DNA of 64,000 bases from Eriocheir sinensis (lineage: Eukaryota > Arthropoda > Malacostraca > Decapoda > Varunidae): NCBI RefSeq assembly GCF_024679095.1, contig NC_066518.1:1436178-1500177 (forward strand), written 5' to 3'. How positions within the stretch are numbered: position 1 is the stretch's first letter; each line of letters starts with the position of its first letter. The translations under genes were made by a program, and so were the position numbers. The notes beneath the pieces were generated by a model, which was not told where the DNA came from, made no database searches, and worked only from the letters and a program-made list of their open reading frames with translations. Shown in pieces: positions 1 through 37,159 of this stretch.

Positions 1-19558
<19,558 letters not shown>

Positions 19559-20219
19559 ACGGAGGGACACTATTAAGGGATGACGCAATTGACGTGACTC
19601 TTCCCGGGCCACGGCCACTACTGGGGGCCGGCCTGCGTGTGACCTGACCTCTGCAGCCTTCCCAGGTGTCACAGGAGGGTCAGCTGAGGTGGGCTGGACG
19701 TGGCAGTCACTGTTGTTTACACTCCTGCTTTGTCCTTGTCTGATTTCCTGTGCGTGGCTTCGACTGTCGACATTATGATTGATTCTATATGTAATTCATC
19801 ATCATCATCATCATCATCTGTCTTCTATCTGTCCTCGTCATTATCGTCTATCTCAACTATCTTCGCCATCATTTATCTATCATCGCCATTGTCATTTATT
19901 TATTTTCTGTCCTCGATCAACGTCATCATTTTCTACCATCTGTCTTTGTTATTTCACACTTATTCTCCCATTTTCATCTCTTTTCGATATATTCGTTCTC
20001 TCATCTTGCCGCATATATAATCCTTTTTTCGCTTGATCCTATATATATCTTCTCCTGCTTTCCTCATTTACCTTCGTCATTTCCCCTGCTTAACCTTAAC
20101 CTCAACCTTAATTATTATCTCTTTGATACGCCAACATAAATTATATTTATCTCGGATTGAATTTACTGTCATTGACTAATAGTTCTTGAATTTGACATTG
20201 GTAAAATTTCTTGTTGAAT

Positions 20220-20221
<2 letters not shown>

Positions 20222-20283
<62 letters not shown>
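20222..20283. repeat. (TC)n microsatellite
   Basis: Perfect TC array of about 60 bp. A second one lies at 21,059-21,125. Confidence 0.97.
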
Positions 20284-20286
<3 letters not shown>

Positions 20287-20520
20287 TATTTCCGGCGCGT
20301 GGCTTCGATCGTCTTTATCGTTAACCATTATTAAAATATCCTCTGGGACGTACCACGAGACAGTACAGTGTAAATCGAGCAGACAAAGGAGTGGAAGGAG
20401 GCGGTCACGGGCGTCTATATCAGTTAACGTGTCTATTTTCCTGTCTGCCTGATTAGCCCTCGATCCTTGCCGGTGTTCGTGAGCGACTTGCGTTTGACAG
20501 GAAGACGGCGGGGCGGGGCG

Positions 20521-20945
20521 GGGCATTGTGTGGCAGGGCGAGCGGGGCAGTGTTTGTGGGGCGGGGCAGTGTGTGGGGGCAGGACGGGGTAGTTTGTGTG
20601 GGGGCGGGACGGGGCAGTTTGTGTGTGTGGGAGTGGGCCGGGGCAGTGTGTGGGGGGGCGGGGTGGGGCAGTGTGTGTGGGGGCTGGCCGGGGCAGTGTG
20701 TGTGGGGGCGGGTCGGGGCAGTGTGTGTGGGGGCGGAGCGGGGCAGTGTGTGTGGGGGCGGGGCGGGGCTGTGTGTGTGGGGGCGGGCCGGGGCAGTGTG
20801 TGGGGGTAGGACGGGGCAGTTTGTGTGGGGGCGGGGCCGGGCAGTGTGTGTGTGTGGGGGCCGGGGCAGTGTGTGTGTGTGGGGGCCGGGGCAGTGTGTG
20901 TGTGGGGGCGGAGCGGGGCAGTGTGTGTGGGGGCGGGGCGGTGCA
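20521..20945. repeat. GC-rich minisatellite, unit about 25-30 bp
   Basis: About 15 imperfect tandem copies of a unit like GGGGCAGTGTGTGTGGGGGCG, strongly strand-asymmetric (G-rich on the plus strand). Long frames in both directions are artefacts of the repeat. Confidence 0.95.
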
Positions 20946-21056
20946 ATGCTGGGCGGGGATCGAGTAGTCCAAGGATTGTATAGTCTCTTATCTTCTTTAA
21001 GGTAATAAGCGGCGCCAGTCGAGTTATTTTTTCATTTTATCTCGTATGGGAATTTT

Positions 21057-21130
<74 letters not shown>

Positions 21131-21521
21131 AACAACAATCATCATTACTGGGATTTAATATTGACCAAACATCAAGTCTGTTACAAAACTCAAGGTTGCC
21201 CCGGGTACTGTGGGCGTGTATAATATCCGATACAAAGACCAGGCTGGGGAGTAATCTCAAGCCACCTGTGACATCAAGATTAATGTCCTTGGGTGTTATA
21301 TACTTGGCCCAGTACTTACTCACTTCGTAATTCACACACTTGTCATTCGTACTGCTCTTAAAAAGAGAGAGAAAAAAAAAAAAAGAATTTCCAAACATCT
21401 CAGGTTGGTTACTGGGGAGTGTCAAACATGAATTAATGTCTCCATGCAGCAAGTAAAACATGAGCATCCACAATCAGAAGGAAACTATCATTCAGTGTGA
21501 TCAGGAGGATATTACACAGAC

Positions 21522-21530
21522 CACACACAC

Positions 21531-21577
<47 letters not shown>

Positions 21578-21622
21578 GATATAGATATAGATAGATAGAT
21601 ATATATATATAGATAGATAGAT

Positions 21623-21697
<75 letters not shown>

Positions 21698-21730
21698 TAG
21701 ATATATAGATATATAGATAGATAGATAAAT
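21522..21730. repeat. Compound (CA)n(TA)n(TAGA)n microsatellite
   Basis: CA array, short TA block, then about 130 bp of TAGA/TA tetranucleotide repeats. Confidence 0.96.
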
Positions 21731-22026
21731 AAATAGTTAAGAGCTACGTATACCAATGTAATATATCAGTCATTCACTGGTGCACTTAGCAACAAATTTA
21801 TTTATAAGAAAACAAAGAAAACATAATTATATAACATTGCATAGCCGTTCTAGTTCTCGTCTAAGGAATGCAGTCAAACTAAATATGGGAGGTCTTTTCC
21901 TGCCCCAGTTTCCTATGGTACACCCGTCCGCCGGGAAGTGAACCCGGGCGACGGGGCGTAAAAACTAGTTTCAATGGTAAAGAAATTAAAGAGTAAAATC
22001 ACCAGGAAGAGGATATCGAGGTGTTT

Positions 22027-26523
<4,497 letters not shown>

Positions 26524-26644
26524 CTGAAAGGGAAAATATGAACGAGTCAGTGGTGGTGGACGAATGATAAAGAAAAAAAGCCGTACTATGCAATGAAGGA
26601 AACCTCAAGCAACAAAATGATTAATCGAATGAAAAGTAAAAGTG

Positions 26645-26695
<51 letters not shown>

Positions 26696-26950
26696 GCTCC
26701 GGTAGCTCAATCGGTTAGAGCGCCGCTCTGCAAGGCTTCACGGCCAAACAGGCGGCGGTTCGAGCCCCGCTCAGGCCGGATTCTTTCCGTTGACTAGGAG
26801 TGGTTACTGTCCCCCTTGAGCAAGAGGGATGGGGTGTATGGGGTGTGAGGTCCTAGCAGTACCCAGAGATCGACGATAATGAGCACTTGCTCACGTCAGG
26901 AGGGTACCTGCTGGCGAAAGCGAGTCCAACTCGTGAACAGTCTGTGGTGA
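26696..26950 (+). mobile_element. tRNA-derived SINE (family 3)
   Basis: The head GGTAGCTCAATCGGTTAGAGCG (A box, D-arm GCTC/GAGC) and GGCGGTTCGAGCCCCGC (B box, T-arm) closely resemble a tRNA, but the anticodon region is extended (CTCTGCAAGGCTTCACGGCC). A unique tail of about 170 bp follows. It is flanked on both sides by CA arrays (26,647-26,694; 26,955-26,984). Confidence 0.75.
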
Positions 26951-26984
<34 letters not shown>

Positions 26985-26986
<2 letters not shown>

Positions 26987-27640
26987 ATAGGAGAAAAAAA
27001 CTTAAAGGTGGTACATGAAGAAAAAGATTTGGGTGTAACGATGTAAGACACACTATCCCCAGAAAAGCACATAAACAAGCTGTTTGTAGAAACTTACAGA
27101 ATGATGCAAAATATAAGGGTATTATTCCATTTTATGGACAAAGAAATGATGAAGAAAATAATAACAACAATGATAAGACCAAAGCTTGAATATGCTTCAG
27201 TTGTGCGGTCGCCCCACAAAAAGAAGGATATCAGAAAGCTGGAAAGGATACAGAGAATTGCAACTAAAATGGTCCCAGAACTCTCGAATATGACGTATGA
27301 AGACAGATTGAAGGAGATGGACTTGACATTGGAACAAAGAAGGGAGAGAGGAGATCTGATCACGCTGTATAAGTTGATAAATAAGTTTGATGAGGTGGAT
27401 AGAGATGATCTCTTTTTAACTGCGAGAACGCAGGGGCTGAGAGGACATAGGAAGAAACTTAATAAAGGAACCTCTTTGAGTGACTTAAAAAAAGTATAGT
27501 TTTCCACATAGAAATGTTAACACATGGAACAGCTTGCAGGAAGAGGTGGTGGAGGCGAGCAGTGTCCAACAAATGAAGGAAAGGCTGGATGAATGTAGAT
27601 ATGGAGACGGGACTATTAGTGTTTAGCTCAGGCCTGGTAG
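26985..27640 (+). mobile_element. LINE family B, ORF2 C-terminal fragment
   Basis: The frame EKDLGVTM*DTLSPEKHINKL continues into MIRPKLEYASVVRSPHKKKD, LERIQRIATKMVPELSNMTY and RERGDLITLYKLIN, then after a frameshift NVNTWNSLQEEVVEASSVQQ. This is the RT thumb and C-terminus of a non-LTR retrotransposon (CR1/Jockey-like group). One in-frame stop and one frameshift show it is dead. It ends near TAGGTAAATA followed by (TA)n(CA)n. Confidence 0.85.
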
Positions 27641-27655
27641 ACTACAAATAGGTAA

Positions 27656-27657
<2 letters not shown>

Positions 27658-27702
<45 letters not shown>
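27658..27702. repeat. (TA)n(CA)n microsatellite
   Basis: Short TA then CA array at the 3' end of the LINE B fragment. Confidence 0.93.
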
Positions 27703-27708
<6 letters not shown>

Positions 27709-28018
27709 AGAACATAACGGTGCAGGACGGGAAGGGAGAGGAAAGAAGGGGGGAAAGGACTAGTGAAGGAGGAAGGGAAGGAGGGAGGGGCCCAGCAGGC
27801 ACACAAGGTTGCCAGAGTCACCCACGGCACAGCAAGCAGCAGCAGCAGGGACCAGGAATGCGCAGTGCCGCCCCTTCCCCTTGATGCTTGTCTCTGTTGG
27901 GTCGTCCTTGAAGCACTGGACGAGTGGGCACTGGGCAAGGCAACCCGCGTTACCTCCCCTGACAGAGGCTGTGTGTGTGTGTGTGTGTGATTTTGGTGTT
28001 CATTTGGCACAGATTTGG

Positions 28019-28049
<31 letters not shown>

Positions 28050-28681
28050 CTATTTCCTCTCTCTTGGGTACAGTGCAAGGGAATAGGTAAACAACAGCTG
28101 TGTGAGTGCCACTGTCTTCTTAATTAATACTTTCTCCCATCATCTCTCTCTCGCTCTCTCTCTCTCTGGTGGCCTTGAGTATAACTTTTTGTTCACCCTT
28201 CCTCATCTCGTTACATTTACTCCTTCTTAAGCATCATGCACCTCCAGTGACCTCCTAATCTTACCTCTTTCATTGCTCTTCCTCTTCCTCTCCCAGACGA
28301 TGCTGCAGGTAAGGTATTGCGGCCGTGAGGGAGCAAAACACAGGGTAGGGTAAGTAGTTTTGGAGACACTGGTTTCGGTGCTGTCTTGCCGTGGTTGTCT
28401 GCCTTCTGAATCAAGTTCCCGTTCCTTCTCGTCCTGGTTTTCGTTCAATTTCGTTCTCGTCCTCGTCGTCGCCTTCGCCGCCGTTTTTTTCTCTCCTTGT
28501 CGAGGTGGTGAGTTCTCGTCTCCTCGTCGTCGTCCTTCTCCGTGTTGTTGTTAAGCGCCAAGCGAGGGAAAGACGGAAGAGGCTGTGATGGTCGTCCCCG
28601 CTAGCAGCCTGGCCTTCCGACTCCGCGAGACTGTTCTTCTGTCACTGTGTCGACACCGGCCATGGGAGCTAAGAAATCCAG

Positions 28682-28716
<35 letters not shown>

Positions 28717-28969
28717 AACGGATGGGATATACATAAATAAATCCCAACTCAACCATTGTATATAAAAAAAAAAATGGTAACACATGTAAAATATATTTCC
28801 TCCTTTTGCAATTTGTAACTTTTGTTGTTATAATACTAATAGACTCTAACTCCATGTAATTATTTGATAGAAGTAATTTAGTCGTGTTTCTATCCTAACT
28901 TTTACTTGCTACTTAAATTACTAGTTTTGTTTGTTTGTTTGTTTGTTTGTTTGTGTGAGTGAGTTTCAT

Positions 28970-29005
<36 letters not shown>

Positions 29006-29058
29006 ACAATGCGACAAGACAAATATTGTTTTGCATTTCTTACCAACAATCACAATCA

Positions 29059-29099
<41 letters not shown>

Positions 29100-29499
29100 T
29101 TGTTGTGATAGTAATCTCGGACGAACACAAGAACACGGAGTGGCCCTTGGTGACGTGTGCCGACCAGCCTATTGGCAAACATCTTCCCTTACAATGACTT
29201 ACACTGGACGAGGGGGGGCAAGGAGGTGGGAGCAGGGGGGGGGGGGATGAGGGAGAAGGAAAGGTTCCGTCGTCATTGCCTTTTTTTGACCCTATGCTTT
29301 CTAAATCTGATGAGGGTTATCAGTGCGATGTGCGTACTTCATTATTGTTCTTTTCTAATATATATGATAGTCACGTACTTTTGCTTCTATTTTGTTTAAC
29401 TACAGATAATTCTTAAAATGTTGTGTGTGTACCGTAAGATCACTGTTTCATTCAAGTATTTGCAGAACGGTCCAACATCACCTTTCACGGTTACGAAGT

Positions 29500-29775
29500 G
29501 TGGCAAGGAATGGGCAGTCTGGCAGCCTTCACCACAAACACCATGGACAGTTACCTTCCTTTCCTTCCTTTCATCTGTATTTCCTCCTGCCTACGACTTG
29601 AACTCTTTCAAGAGGAGGGTATCAGGACACCTCTCCTCCCGAAATTGACCTATCTTTCGGCCACTCCTCTTGATTCTTTTGTGGGAACAGTGAGTAACGG
29701 GCTTTTTTTTCATTATTGTTTCCTTTTTTTCCCTTGAGCTATTTCCTCTAAGGTAAAAAAACAAACAAACCCATG
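29500..29775 (+). mobile_element. LINE family A 3' end (last codons and tail)
   Basis: WNSL-like start is degraded; SSVFPPAYDLNSFKRRVSGH then LSSRN* is the C-terminus typical of non-LTR ORF2 proteins. It is followed by the 3' tail TTGACCTATCTTTCGGCCAC..AACGGGC..CCCTTGAGC, ending in AAAAAAAC. This copy ties the anonymous tail repeats in the window to a LINE. Confidence 0.8.
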
Positions 29776-30888
29776 TAGGACCATACTGCAGGGGAGTGAG
29801 TGATAAGAACGTGCTCCCCTCCTCTCCTCTCCCCTCCCGGCCAGGGGATGACACACTCAGATATACCTTCTCGTATCACCCTTTCCTTCCTTCTCTTTGC
29901 ATGAATCATATGGGCGGAAGTGAGGGGAGGGGTGACTAAACTGTGCTCCCCTCTCTCCTCCTTTTGCCTCGACGGGGAAGGAGCGTTTGGGTGCGGGCTG
30001 CGAGGGTGTATATGTAGGCAACGATCTCCCTCTCTCTCATGACAATGCAGTAAAGGGCTTCAGTGGTGCCCTTTTATAGTCTACGATCACTCCTTTCCTC
30101 CGTGCCCTGTTTACGGTGACGGGGGAGAAATACTCGGTCTAGGATCATGTAAATATTTGTACCATCACTTCTTTTTCCTCTCTAACCTATATTATTTTCG
30201 CATCGACTCGGTAAGCAAGTATCTCGGGTATGCCTCTCGCGCTCCCTTGTTTAGAAGGATAGTGAGGGAGGGAAGCTGAGACTGGATGGAAAAGTTTAAG
30301 TCTTATAATTGATAGTTTCGAGTATTATAGAATGACCGCACTTGATCATGTCTCCAGTCTTTCTGTGCGAATACATTAGCTGGTTTGTAGATAATTTTTT
30401 TTTTATGCCTTTTTTATTATTCTTTATTTATATTTTCGTTTATGTTCGAGCGAGAAAGCTCTACGCCACGCCTCCCTTCTTCCACTTGCCTGCCCTTGTA
30501 CAGTTCGCCCCTTGACTTCCTGTACTGGCAAAGTTTAGAAGGAGGAAATATGGATGAAAGTTTGAGTTGAAATGGATATTGACACCACTGATACATTAGC
30601 CACGAACCACATCAACACACGCAGGTACGCAACTTGTCAATAAGGAAGGTCACAATAGGAAAGCTGAAAAAGAAAGAAAAGTGTTAAAAAAGATTAAAAA
30701 GAAGCAAATGGGAATAAGGGCTTGACTGAGATAGATATTTGTAATACCGTAAAAAGGAAAGATATTGTGATTAGCACGAACAAAAACATGGCCAAGTGAC
30801 TATAATGATGCCATGTTTATTAAAAGGACATCAGTAGGCTATCCATGAAGGCACTGAAGACTCACTCACCCGCTACTACTACTACTAT

Positions 30889-30929
<41 letters not shown>

Positions 30930-33900
30930 TTACTACTACTACTATTACTACTACTACTGCTACTACAAGTCAAATTCCTAATAGGCTCTTCCACCACCAC
31001 CATACCTGTCACCACTATCTCCCCATCAGCATAACAACAACAACCATCTCCACCACCGACAACCCAAGTACCCCCTCCCCCCCATCCCCACTTGGTATAA
31101 ATGTCTGCTGCGCTCTCTCATGAAATTCATCTCTTCCAGTGTGATTCGTTTGTACCTACTGGTTGATAGCGGCACATTTGCCTTTTGTCGTTGTTGTTCA
31201 GCGTTTGTATAACACTCGCACAGGTGGTCCATTACTTGATCACCATTCGTCACTTCACTCACTCCGATGCTGTGTGAGTGACGTGAACAACTGGCAAGCT
31301 AGTGGGGGCGTGAGGCAAGGGGGAGGTGACGCAAGGGGGAAGGTGAGGCAAGGTGATGGAGAAGGTGTGGGCAGAGGAAGCACAATCGTGTGAAGGAAGA
31401 GTGTGGTTAGGTGAGCACTGGGAGGCGAGGCTGAGGGTCTAAGGGAAAGAGGAAGCACGGACTACTGGGTGAGAGCAAGGAAGGAAGCGCAAACAGCTGA
31501 TGGGATCGAGGGAAAGGGGTGAAGGAGGGGAGGGGAGGGGAGGGGGAGGAAGCGTAGCACCAAAGAAGAGAAGCGAAGGCTGTGGAGGTGAGAGAAGGAG
31601 AGGAAGGTTGTGCAAAAGGGGGCGGTGGGAGAGGAAGGGGAAGAGAGGAGGGAAGGGAGGTTGAGGGATGGAAGGAGGGAGAGAAGGAAGGGAAGGCGTA
31701 CATACACACACGCCGCAGCTCCTTCGCTCAGCCCGACACGCGAAGGCGAGGTGAGGCACCGATGAGGCCAATCAAGACCCTTAGGTAGCGGCGGGCGAGG
31801 CGGAGGCGGGAGATGGGGCCATCAGGCGGTCGGCTCGGGTGACCAGCGGCACCAGCCCTCGAAAGGCGCTGGAAAAAATGGAACGGTGAGGTGGTGGTGG
31901 TGGTGGTGATGCGTGGATGAGGCCACGCTCGCCACCTCCTCCCCCTCCCCCCAACACAACGCAAGGCATCTGGGGTCATCACTGTTGTGGCAAATAAGGT
32001 GTACTGCAGAACACTACATCGCAGCCGCTTATGGACATACTTCCTGGTAACGATCACACCATTAAAGCACGGCTCTAATAACTGCTGGCAGTGAGCGCTT
32101 GTTTTACCAATCATGTAATATCTACTTTTTCCCTTCAGTGATTCATTGGGGAAATTTGTATTCTTTCCTGTCTAAATTGCAATATATATGTTAACTGATT
32201 GTGACTAAATTATTCGTCTTCACTCCTCGTTCCTGTTGACTCCTCGATTCCCGTCGTGTTGCCTTCCTCTGTCGCCGTGACTGTCGCTGACAACGCTCCT
32301 TAAACGCACTATTAATTGCTCGCCTCGTCCCAGAAGGAGTCTTGGCAATATTTCGCCATATATACATTATTTCGTTTCATGACTTGAGTCGCAGTGTTCA
32401 GTGTTTCTTTCGCTCTAGCCACATCCGAGAAATCTTTGTAGAATATTCTTTTCTCCCACACTGCAATTTGAACTCCTCGCGGAGGGGGCCCGCGGGGGGC
32501 GGTGAGGGCGAGCCGGGAAATCGTAAACTCCTGGACTGTGTGCGCCGCGGAAAAGCGATCTCTCGACAAATAAAATTCATATTCTTGGAGGATTTTCTGG
32601 TAACACAAAAAATAAAAGCTTAACCATTATCACATCTTGCTTATTTTTATTTCCTCCAGGCTTCAGCAGAGAGCAATGAGTTTCGGGGATTCGAAGAGGA
32701 GGAGGAGGAGGAGGACGAGGAGGAGGAGGAGGAGGAGGACGAGGAGGAGGAGGACGAAGAGGAGGAGGAGGAGAAGAAGAAGGAAGGTGTTCTTTGCCAC
32801 AAAGACCCGGCATCTTTCTCGTCCTGACGGGGATGATTGGTTTAATTAAGGTTAAGTTGTGGCGGGATATTAGGAGCCTGTGGCACCCCTCCCCCCATCG
32901 TCACTCCCCAACACCCCACGCCCCGAACCACAACCCTCCCCCCCACCACCACCACTACCATTACCAGGCTACCATCACTGCCATCGCCGCCCCCTTCACC
33001 ATTAGGGCCTTAGGGCAATCACACAAAGATTATAAACACTTATCCTGATTGATGATACAATTATAGCCGATCACAGACTCTCAGAAGTCTCTGTATTGAT
33101 TTCTGGTAAATGCGAATGTCGGAAAAAAAATATTTGTGATGTACATTGCAACTGATGTTATCAATCAGCGGTTTTCCTCACTTCTTATTCCATTTTTTTG
33201 GGGAAAATATTGATTCTTGAAAAGTGCCTGGTGTTATTTAAGTGTTTTAGCTCAAATTAACAAGTGGATACACACCCAGTGGTTTTCTACAAGGTTTGTA
33301 CTTTTATTGACTATTAAACAAACGCTAATATTGGAAAATAAAGAAAAAGAAAACTACATGTTATTTGAGGCGCCACCGAAGATTAAACTCTTTTGGCTGA
33401 CTAGGAAACGAGCGTAACATGCAAAATCTATTTTTTTCATGGATAAAAAAAATACGATGTGCACTTTCTCCGCGTTTGAACATTGCACGATATATTATGC
33501 CAGTGACTCGCCGGGAAAAGAGAGAATACCTTACAGGTTATTATGATTCACTCACATCATTAACAGGTAAAATAAAGAAACCCATTGTTGAGAAAAAAAA
33601 TCTCGCTGTTCAATGAGTTTTAGTATTGATATCATTAGTCATATCCTACAATTAACGCAGCTAATACTAATTGGAAAATGATTTTATACATAAGAGGATA
33701 TTTTTTGTGATATAATGATTACTTCTAGCAGCGAGAAAGCCTGATGTGCGAGTGTACGCTATCTGCGGCAGGTGTTTTGGCTATACTATACTAGTGACGC
33801 AGATAATTTACTGTGTATGAGGGCTGGGCAAAAAACTGATACTATTCACATTAGTATGAGCACGGAAAGTATATACATTACTCATAATGATGAATAAAAG

Positions 33901-34187
33901 AGCAACGTAGGTGATGACTTCTACGCGTCCGTGGCGGGGTTGTGGCGGGTGACGCAGACAGTTTAACAGCGCAGATTACGTTTGTTCAGCAGAGTGAGGC
34001 GCGGCGAGCGGGCAGCCATCCATCACGGGCGAGGGGCGGCGGGCACGTACTTCATCTCCTGAACACACCAACGCGCGTGTTCCTGACGCTGCTGCTGCCG
34101 GGGACGGAGAGGAGGTGGGGAACGTGGGGCCGAGTGTGGGCAGTTGTAGATCTTCATATACGTTTTTTCTCTTTATGTATTTTCATT

Positions 34188-34268
<81 letters not shown>

Positions 34269-34919
34269 GTTGTTGTTGTTATTACTATATTTTTCTTTTG
34301 TATTTCTTTCTTTCTTTCTTTCTTTCTCTCTTTCTTCTTCTCTTCTTCTTCTTCTTTTTCTTCTTCTTCTTCTTCCTCCTCATCTTCTTCTTCTTCTTCT
34401 TCTTCTTCTTCTTCTTCTTCTTCTTCTTCTTCTTCTTCTTCTTCTTCTTCTTCTTCTTCTTCTTCTTCTTCTTTTTCTTCCTCTTCTTCTTTCTGTTGTC
34501 AGGTGAGGATTTTGCAGCCTTTGTTATTATAAGAGACGAGACTAACCGAAGAGGTGCCGTCGGTAAACAGAACACTTCATTTAATGTCAAAATCCATGGT
34601 CATCAAGAGGGCGGACAGGACGGACGGTATTTCTGAGTGATTGAGCCTTGACCCTCTAACGACCATCAAATCAGTTACGCTGTGCAACCGGGGAAAAGAA
34701 ACTCAGAAAATGATATAAAAAGGGTCGCCAGTTGACGGAGACTATTTTTTTTCGATGTCGTGTACTTGCTGTCATAGAAGCTGCGATATAATGTTCACTG
34801 GTAAAATAAAAAAGAGAAAGTAGACAATATACAACAACTGCTATTTAATCACTGCTATTTCAATTATGTACTGTTTGAGGCCAATACATTCGGGGTGGGT
34901 GTGGGTGGGGGGGGGAGAG

Positions 34920-36560
34920 TTGTGTGTGAAAGTAAGTAAGTAAGTAAGTAAATATTTATTGCTATTAATATATACATATTTACAATATATAGACAATTAA
35001 GTGGTGCAGCAACTGTCTGTCGAGCCGAAGCTCTCAGACAGGCAGATAATAATGTACAGGAGTGCAATCAGCGTGCCTGGATCCTATTTACATCATAGTT
35101 TTGTTCGTGTTCACAAATGTTTTGAGGTACAATAGTTTGGTTTGGCAAAGTTTATTGAATAATGTAAATATATTATAATGATTCAAGCAAAAAAAAAAAA
35201 AAAAAAAGAGCTACTAATGATTCTGACGAATATAATCCTTAATTTCTTTCTTGAATAATAAAATTATTTGTTTTTACTAAAGCCTTTTTATTTACCAGCA
35301 ATGGTACACCTCTTATTCCAATATCATGAAATTTGTTTATCAAAATATGGTGATTTAATGAATCAAATGCTTTAGATAAATTAATGAAGATTCCAACCAC
35401 ATAAAACTTGGCCTCTAGGAATTTGTAGATATTATTAACAAACTGCAATACGGTAATTTCTGTTGAGCGGTTAGATCTGAAACCATGTTGGTGCTCAGTT
35501 AAAATGTTATGCTTTTCAAGCTAAATTATTAAGCGTGTAGCAATGATTTTTTCGTATATCTCACTGAAGGCTCGTAGGATTGAAAATGGCCTGTGGTTAT
35601 TAATATCACATCTATTGCCTGATTTATATATAGGAATAACTTTTGCCTTTTTTAAATGAGTGGGGAAAATGCCTTGTTTAAGGGACATGTTGACTGTGTG
35701 CGTTAATGGGCTGGCCAGTGACTCGTATGTGTGTGTGAGTACTTTAGGGGAGATATCGTCATATCCAGGAGTATCAGATTTTAAGGATTTTAAATAATTA
35801 ATAACTTCACTGGTATTGGTTGGTGCCATGTACATAGAAAAAGTGGGGGATTGATTTAAATATTTCAGATAATTGTCAGAGGAATTAGACTCACTATTTC
35901 CTAGATTGATAAAATGTTCATTAAAAGCAGAAGGAATATTATCACATGGTGGGTGTAGTGATATCCTGTATTCACATGGTTAGCTCTGCCCAGAAGGGAA
36001 TTAATGGTTTTCCAGTGGGATTTAGGGTTACCTTGATTATTTTTTAGCTGGTCTTTGGAGTATTCACTTTTGGCTGATCTTAATGTTTTTGTTAAATTGT
36101 TTCTATATTCCTGATAGGTTTCAGCACATGTTAGAGGCCATTTGGTAGCTAATCTTGCTAATCTATTTTTCTCATTGATACATCTTTTTAAGGCAGGGGG
36201 AATATAAGGACTTTTATTGTGCTTATTATCAATTATTATTAACTACATTTATTTAAGAATATGTTTAAGGATTCATTAAGGCGCGTACATTGTGTTGCCT
36301 CGTTCCAATTGACACGGCGTAATTCATCTCTGAAGTTGTTAAGAGCATTGTCGGAAATGATTCTCTCGTACTTGTTGGATGGGGGATGGTAGGCTGTCTC
36401 ATTTCTGAATTGTGATATTACTGTGAAATGACCTGAGACGTCTGAGCGAATTATACAATTTACAATATTGGCTTCCGCTTGCGTTGACCAAACTTGATCA
36501 ATTAGTGTGGCTGTGGTGTTAGAAACTCTTGTTGGTTTTAGAGTTAGGGGAAGTAAAGAA
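34920..36560 (-). mobile_element. LINE family C, endonuclease end to reverse transcriptase
   Basis: Minus-strand frames in order: ATLIDQVWSTQAEANIVNCI and SDVSGHFTVISQFRN (endonuclease end), LRSAKSEYSKDQLKNNQGNP (linker), SDTPGYDDISPKVLTHTYES, KVIPIYKSGNRCDINNHRPF (RT fingers), and INLSKAFDSLNHHILINKFH (RT palm). The usual catalytic YxDD lies beyond the preserved part. Frameshifts and stops separate the blocks. CR1/Jockey-type organisation. The 3' side ends near a short (TTAC)n array at 34,932-34,951, and (TG)n has expanded inside or next to the endonuclease remnant. Confidence 0.82.
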
Positions 36561-36561
36561 A

Positions 36562-36623
<62 letters not shown>

Positions 36624-37045
36624 GCCGTGTTGACGAGTTGAACATTCACCGACGTATCGTTCTCTTCGTTCAGCAAGCAAGGGGCTGCTCGTCGACGCCA
36701 TGACATCTATTTTTAGCCGCCATCACCGAGGCCTGTGACTTGCGAGCGTCGCCTCCTCTCCTCTCCTCCGTTCCCAACACTTCTTTCCAGGCGCTCTCCT
36801 CCTTTCCTTCCCCTCACTCTCCCCCTCCCTCTTCTTCACTCTCTTCCTTTTCTTCCCCTCACTCTTTCCCCCATCTTCCTCTTCCCTCTCCTCCTTGCCA
36901 TCCCCTCTCTCGACTCTCACTCCCCTTCCTTCCCTTCTTTCCCCTCGCTCGCCCCCGCCTCCCCTCGTCTGTCTTCAGGCAGGCGCACCTTCCTTGCCCT
37001 CAGTCCCGCGGGTGACATCGCTTCCTCCCACACGCCCGTCGCAGG

Positions 37046-37053
37046 TATATAAG
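37046..37053 (+). promoter_or_regulatory. TATA box, putative promoter of the OT/VP gene
   Basis: TATATAAG about 30 bp upstream of a plausible start (TCCATTA, about 37,075). It precedes a short leader ending in a strong donor. Assignment to the neuropeptide gene rests on orientation and the absence of any other plus-strand gene. Confidence 0.6.
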
Positions 37054-37075
37054 TCCGCCGGAAGACACACAGGTC

Positions 37076-37159
37076 CATTACGCTCTCACCTCCATTCCCG
37101 CCACCACATCCCACCCAACACCTGCCTGCCCGACACTCCGACGGCCCGGCAACACACAG
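37076..37159 (+). other. Putative 5' UTR exon of the OT/VP gene
   Basis: Runs from the predicted start to AACACACAG|gtgagt. No ATG opens a useful frame. It would splice to the acceptor at 39,534, two bases before the start codon. Confidence 0.5.

Larger units (their letters stand above)
19680..21990. other. Intergenic repeats between MROH1 and the SDR gene
   Basis: No supportable gene. It holds AT-rich sequence (19,700-20,180), two TC arrays, a GC-rich minisatellite and a TAGA compound array, listed separately. AATAAA in the minus-strand sense (TTTATT at 21,797-21,802) could serve the SDR transcript. Confidence 0.6.
26530..37040. other. Repeat-rich gene desert
   Basis: Apart from the SINE and LINE fragments listed, I see no supportable gene. 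The stretches 29,790-30,840, 31,000-34,150 and 36,710-37,000 are mixed GC- and AG-rich DNA; their open frames are compositional (for example the Ser/Pro-rich frames at 31,400-31,770). Microsatellites include (TAC)n at 30,873-30,968, (TTA)n at 34,191-34,268, (TTC)n at 34,334-34,490 and (TG)n at 36,563-36,620. Confidence 0.6.

Noticed and set aside
19559..19672. Upstream extension of MROH1 exon 1
   Set aside because: Only a GTG opens it and an in-frame stop lies just upstream; the first ATG is at 19,558.
20176..20972. Long Pro/His/Cys-rich frames (up to 256 aa) on both strands
   Set aside because: They translate the GC-rich minisatellite and the TC array; no start context or homology.
26700..26775. 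tRNA gene
   Set aside because: A and B boxes are good but the anticodon arm is too long; it carries a SINE-type tail.
32312..32608. 98-aa minus-strand frame
   Set aside because: Composition looks protein-like but there are no splice partners, homology or promoter that I can identify.
34115..34636. Poly-Tyr/poly-Phe frame and Lys-rich antisense frame
   Set aside because: TTA and TTC microsatellites.
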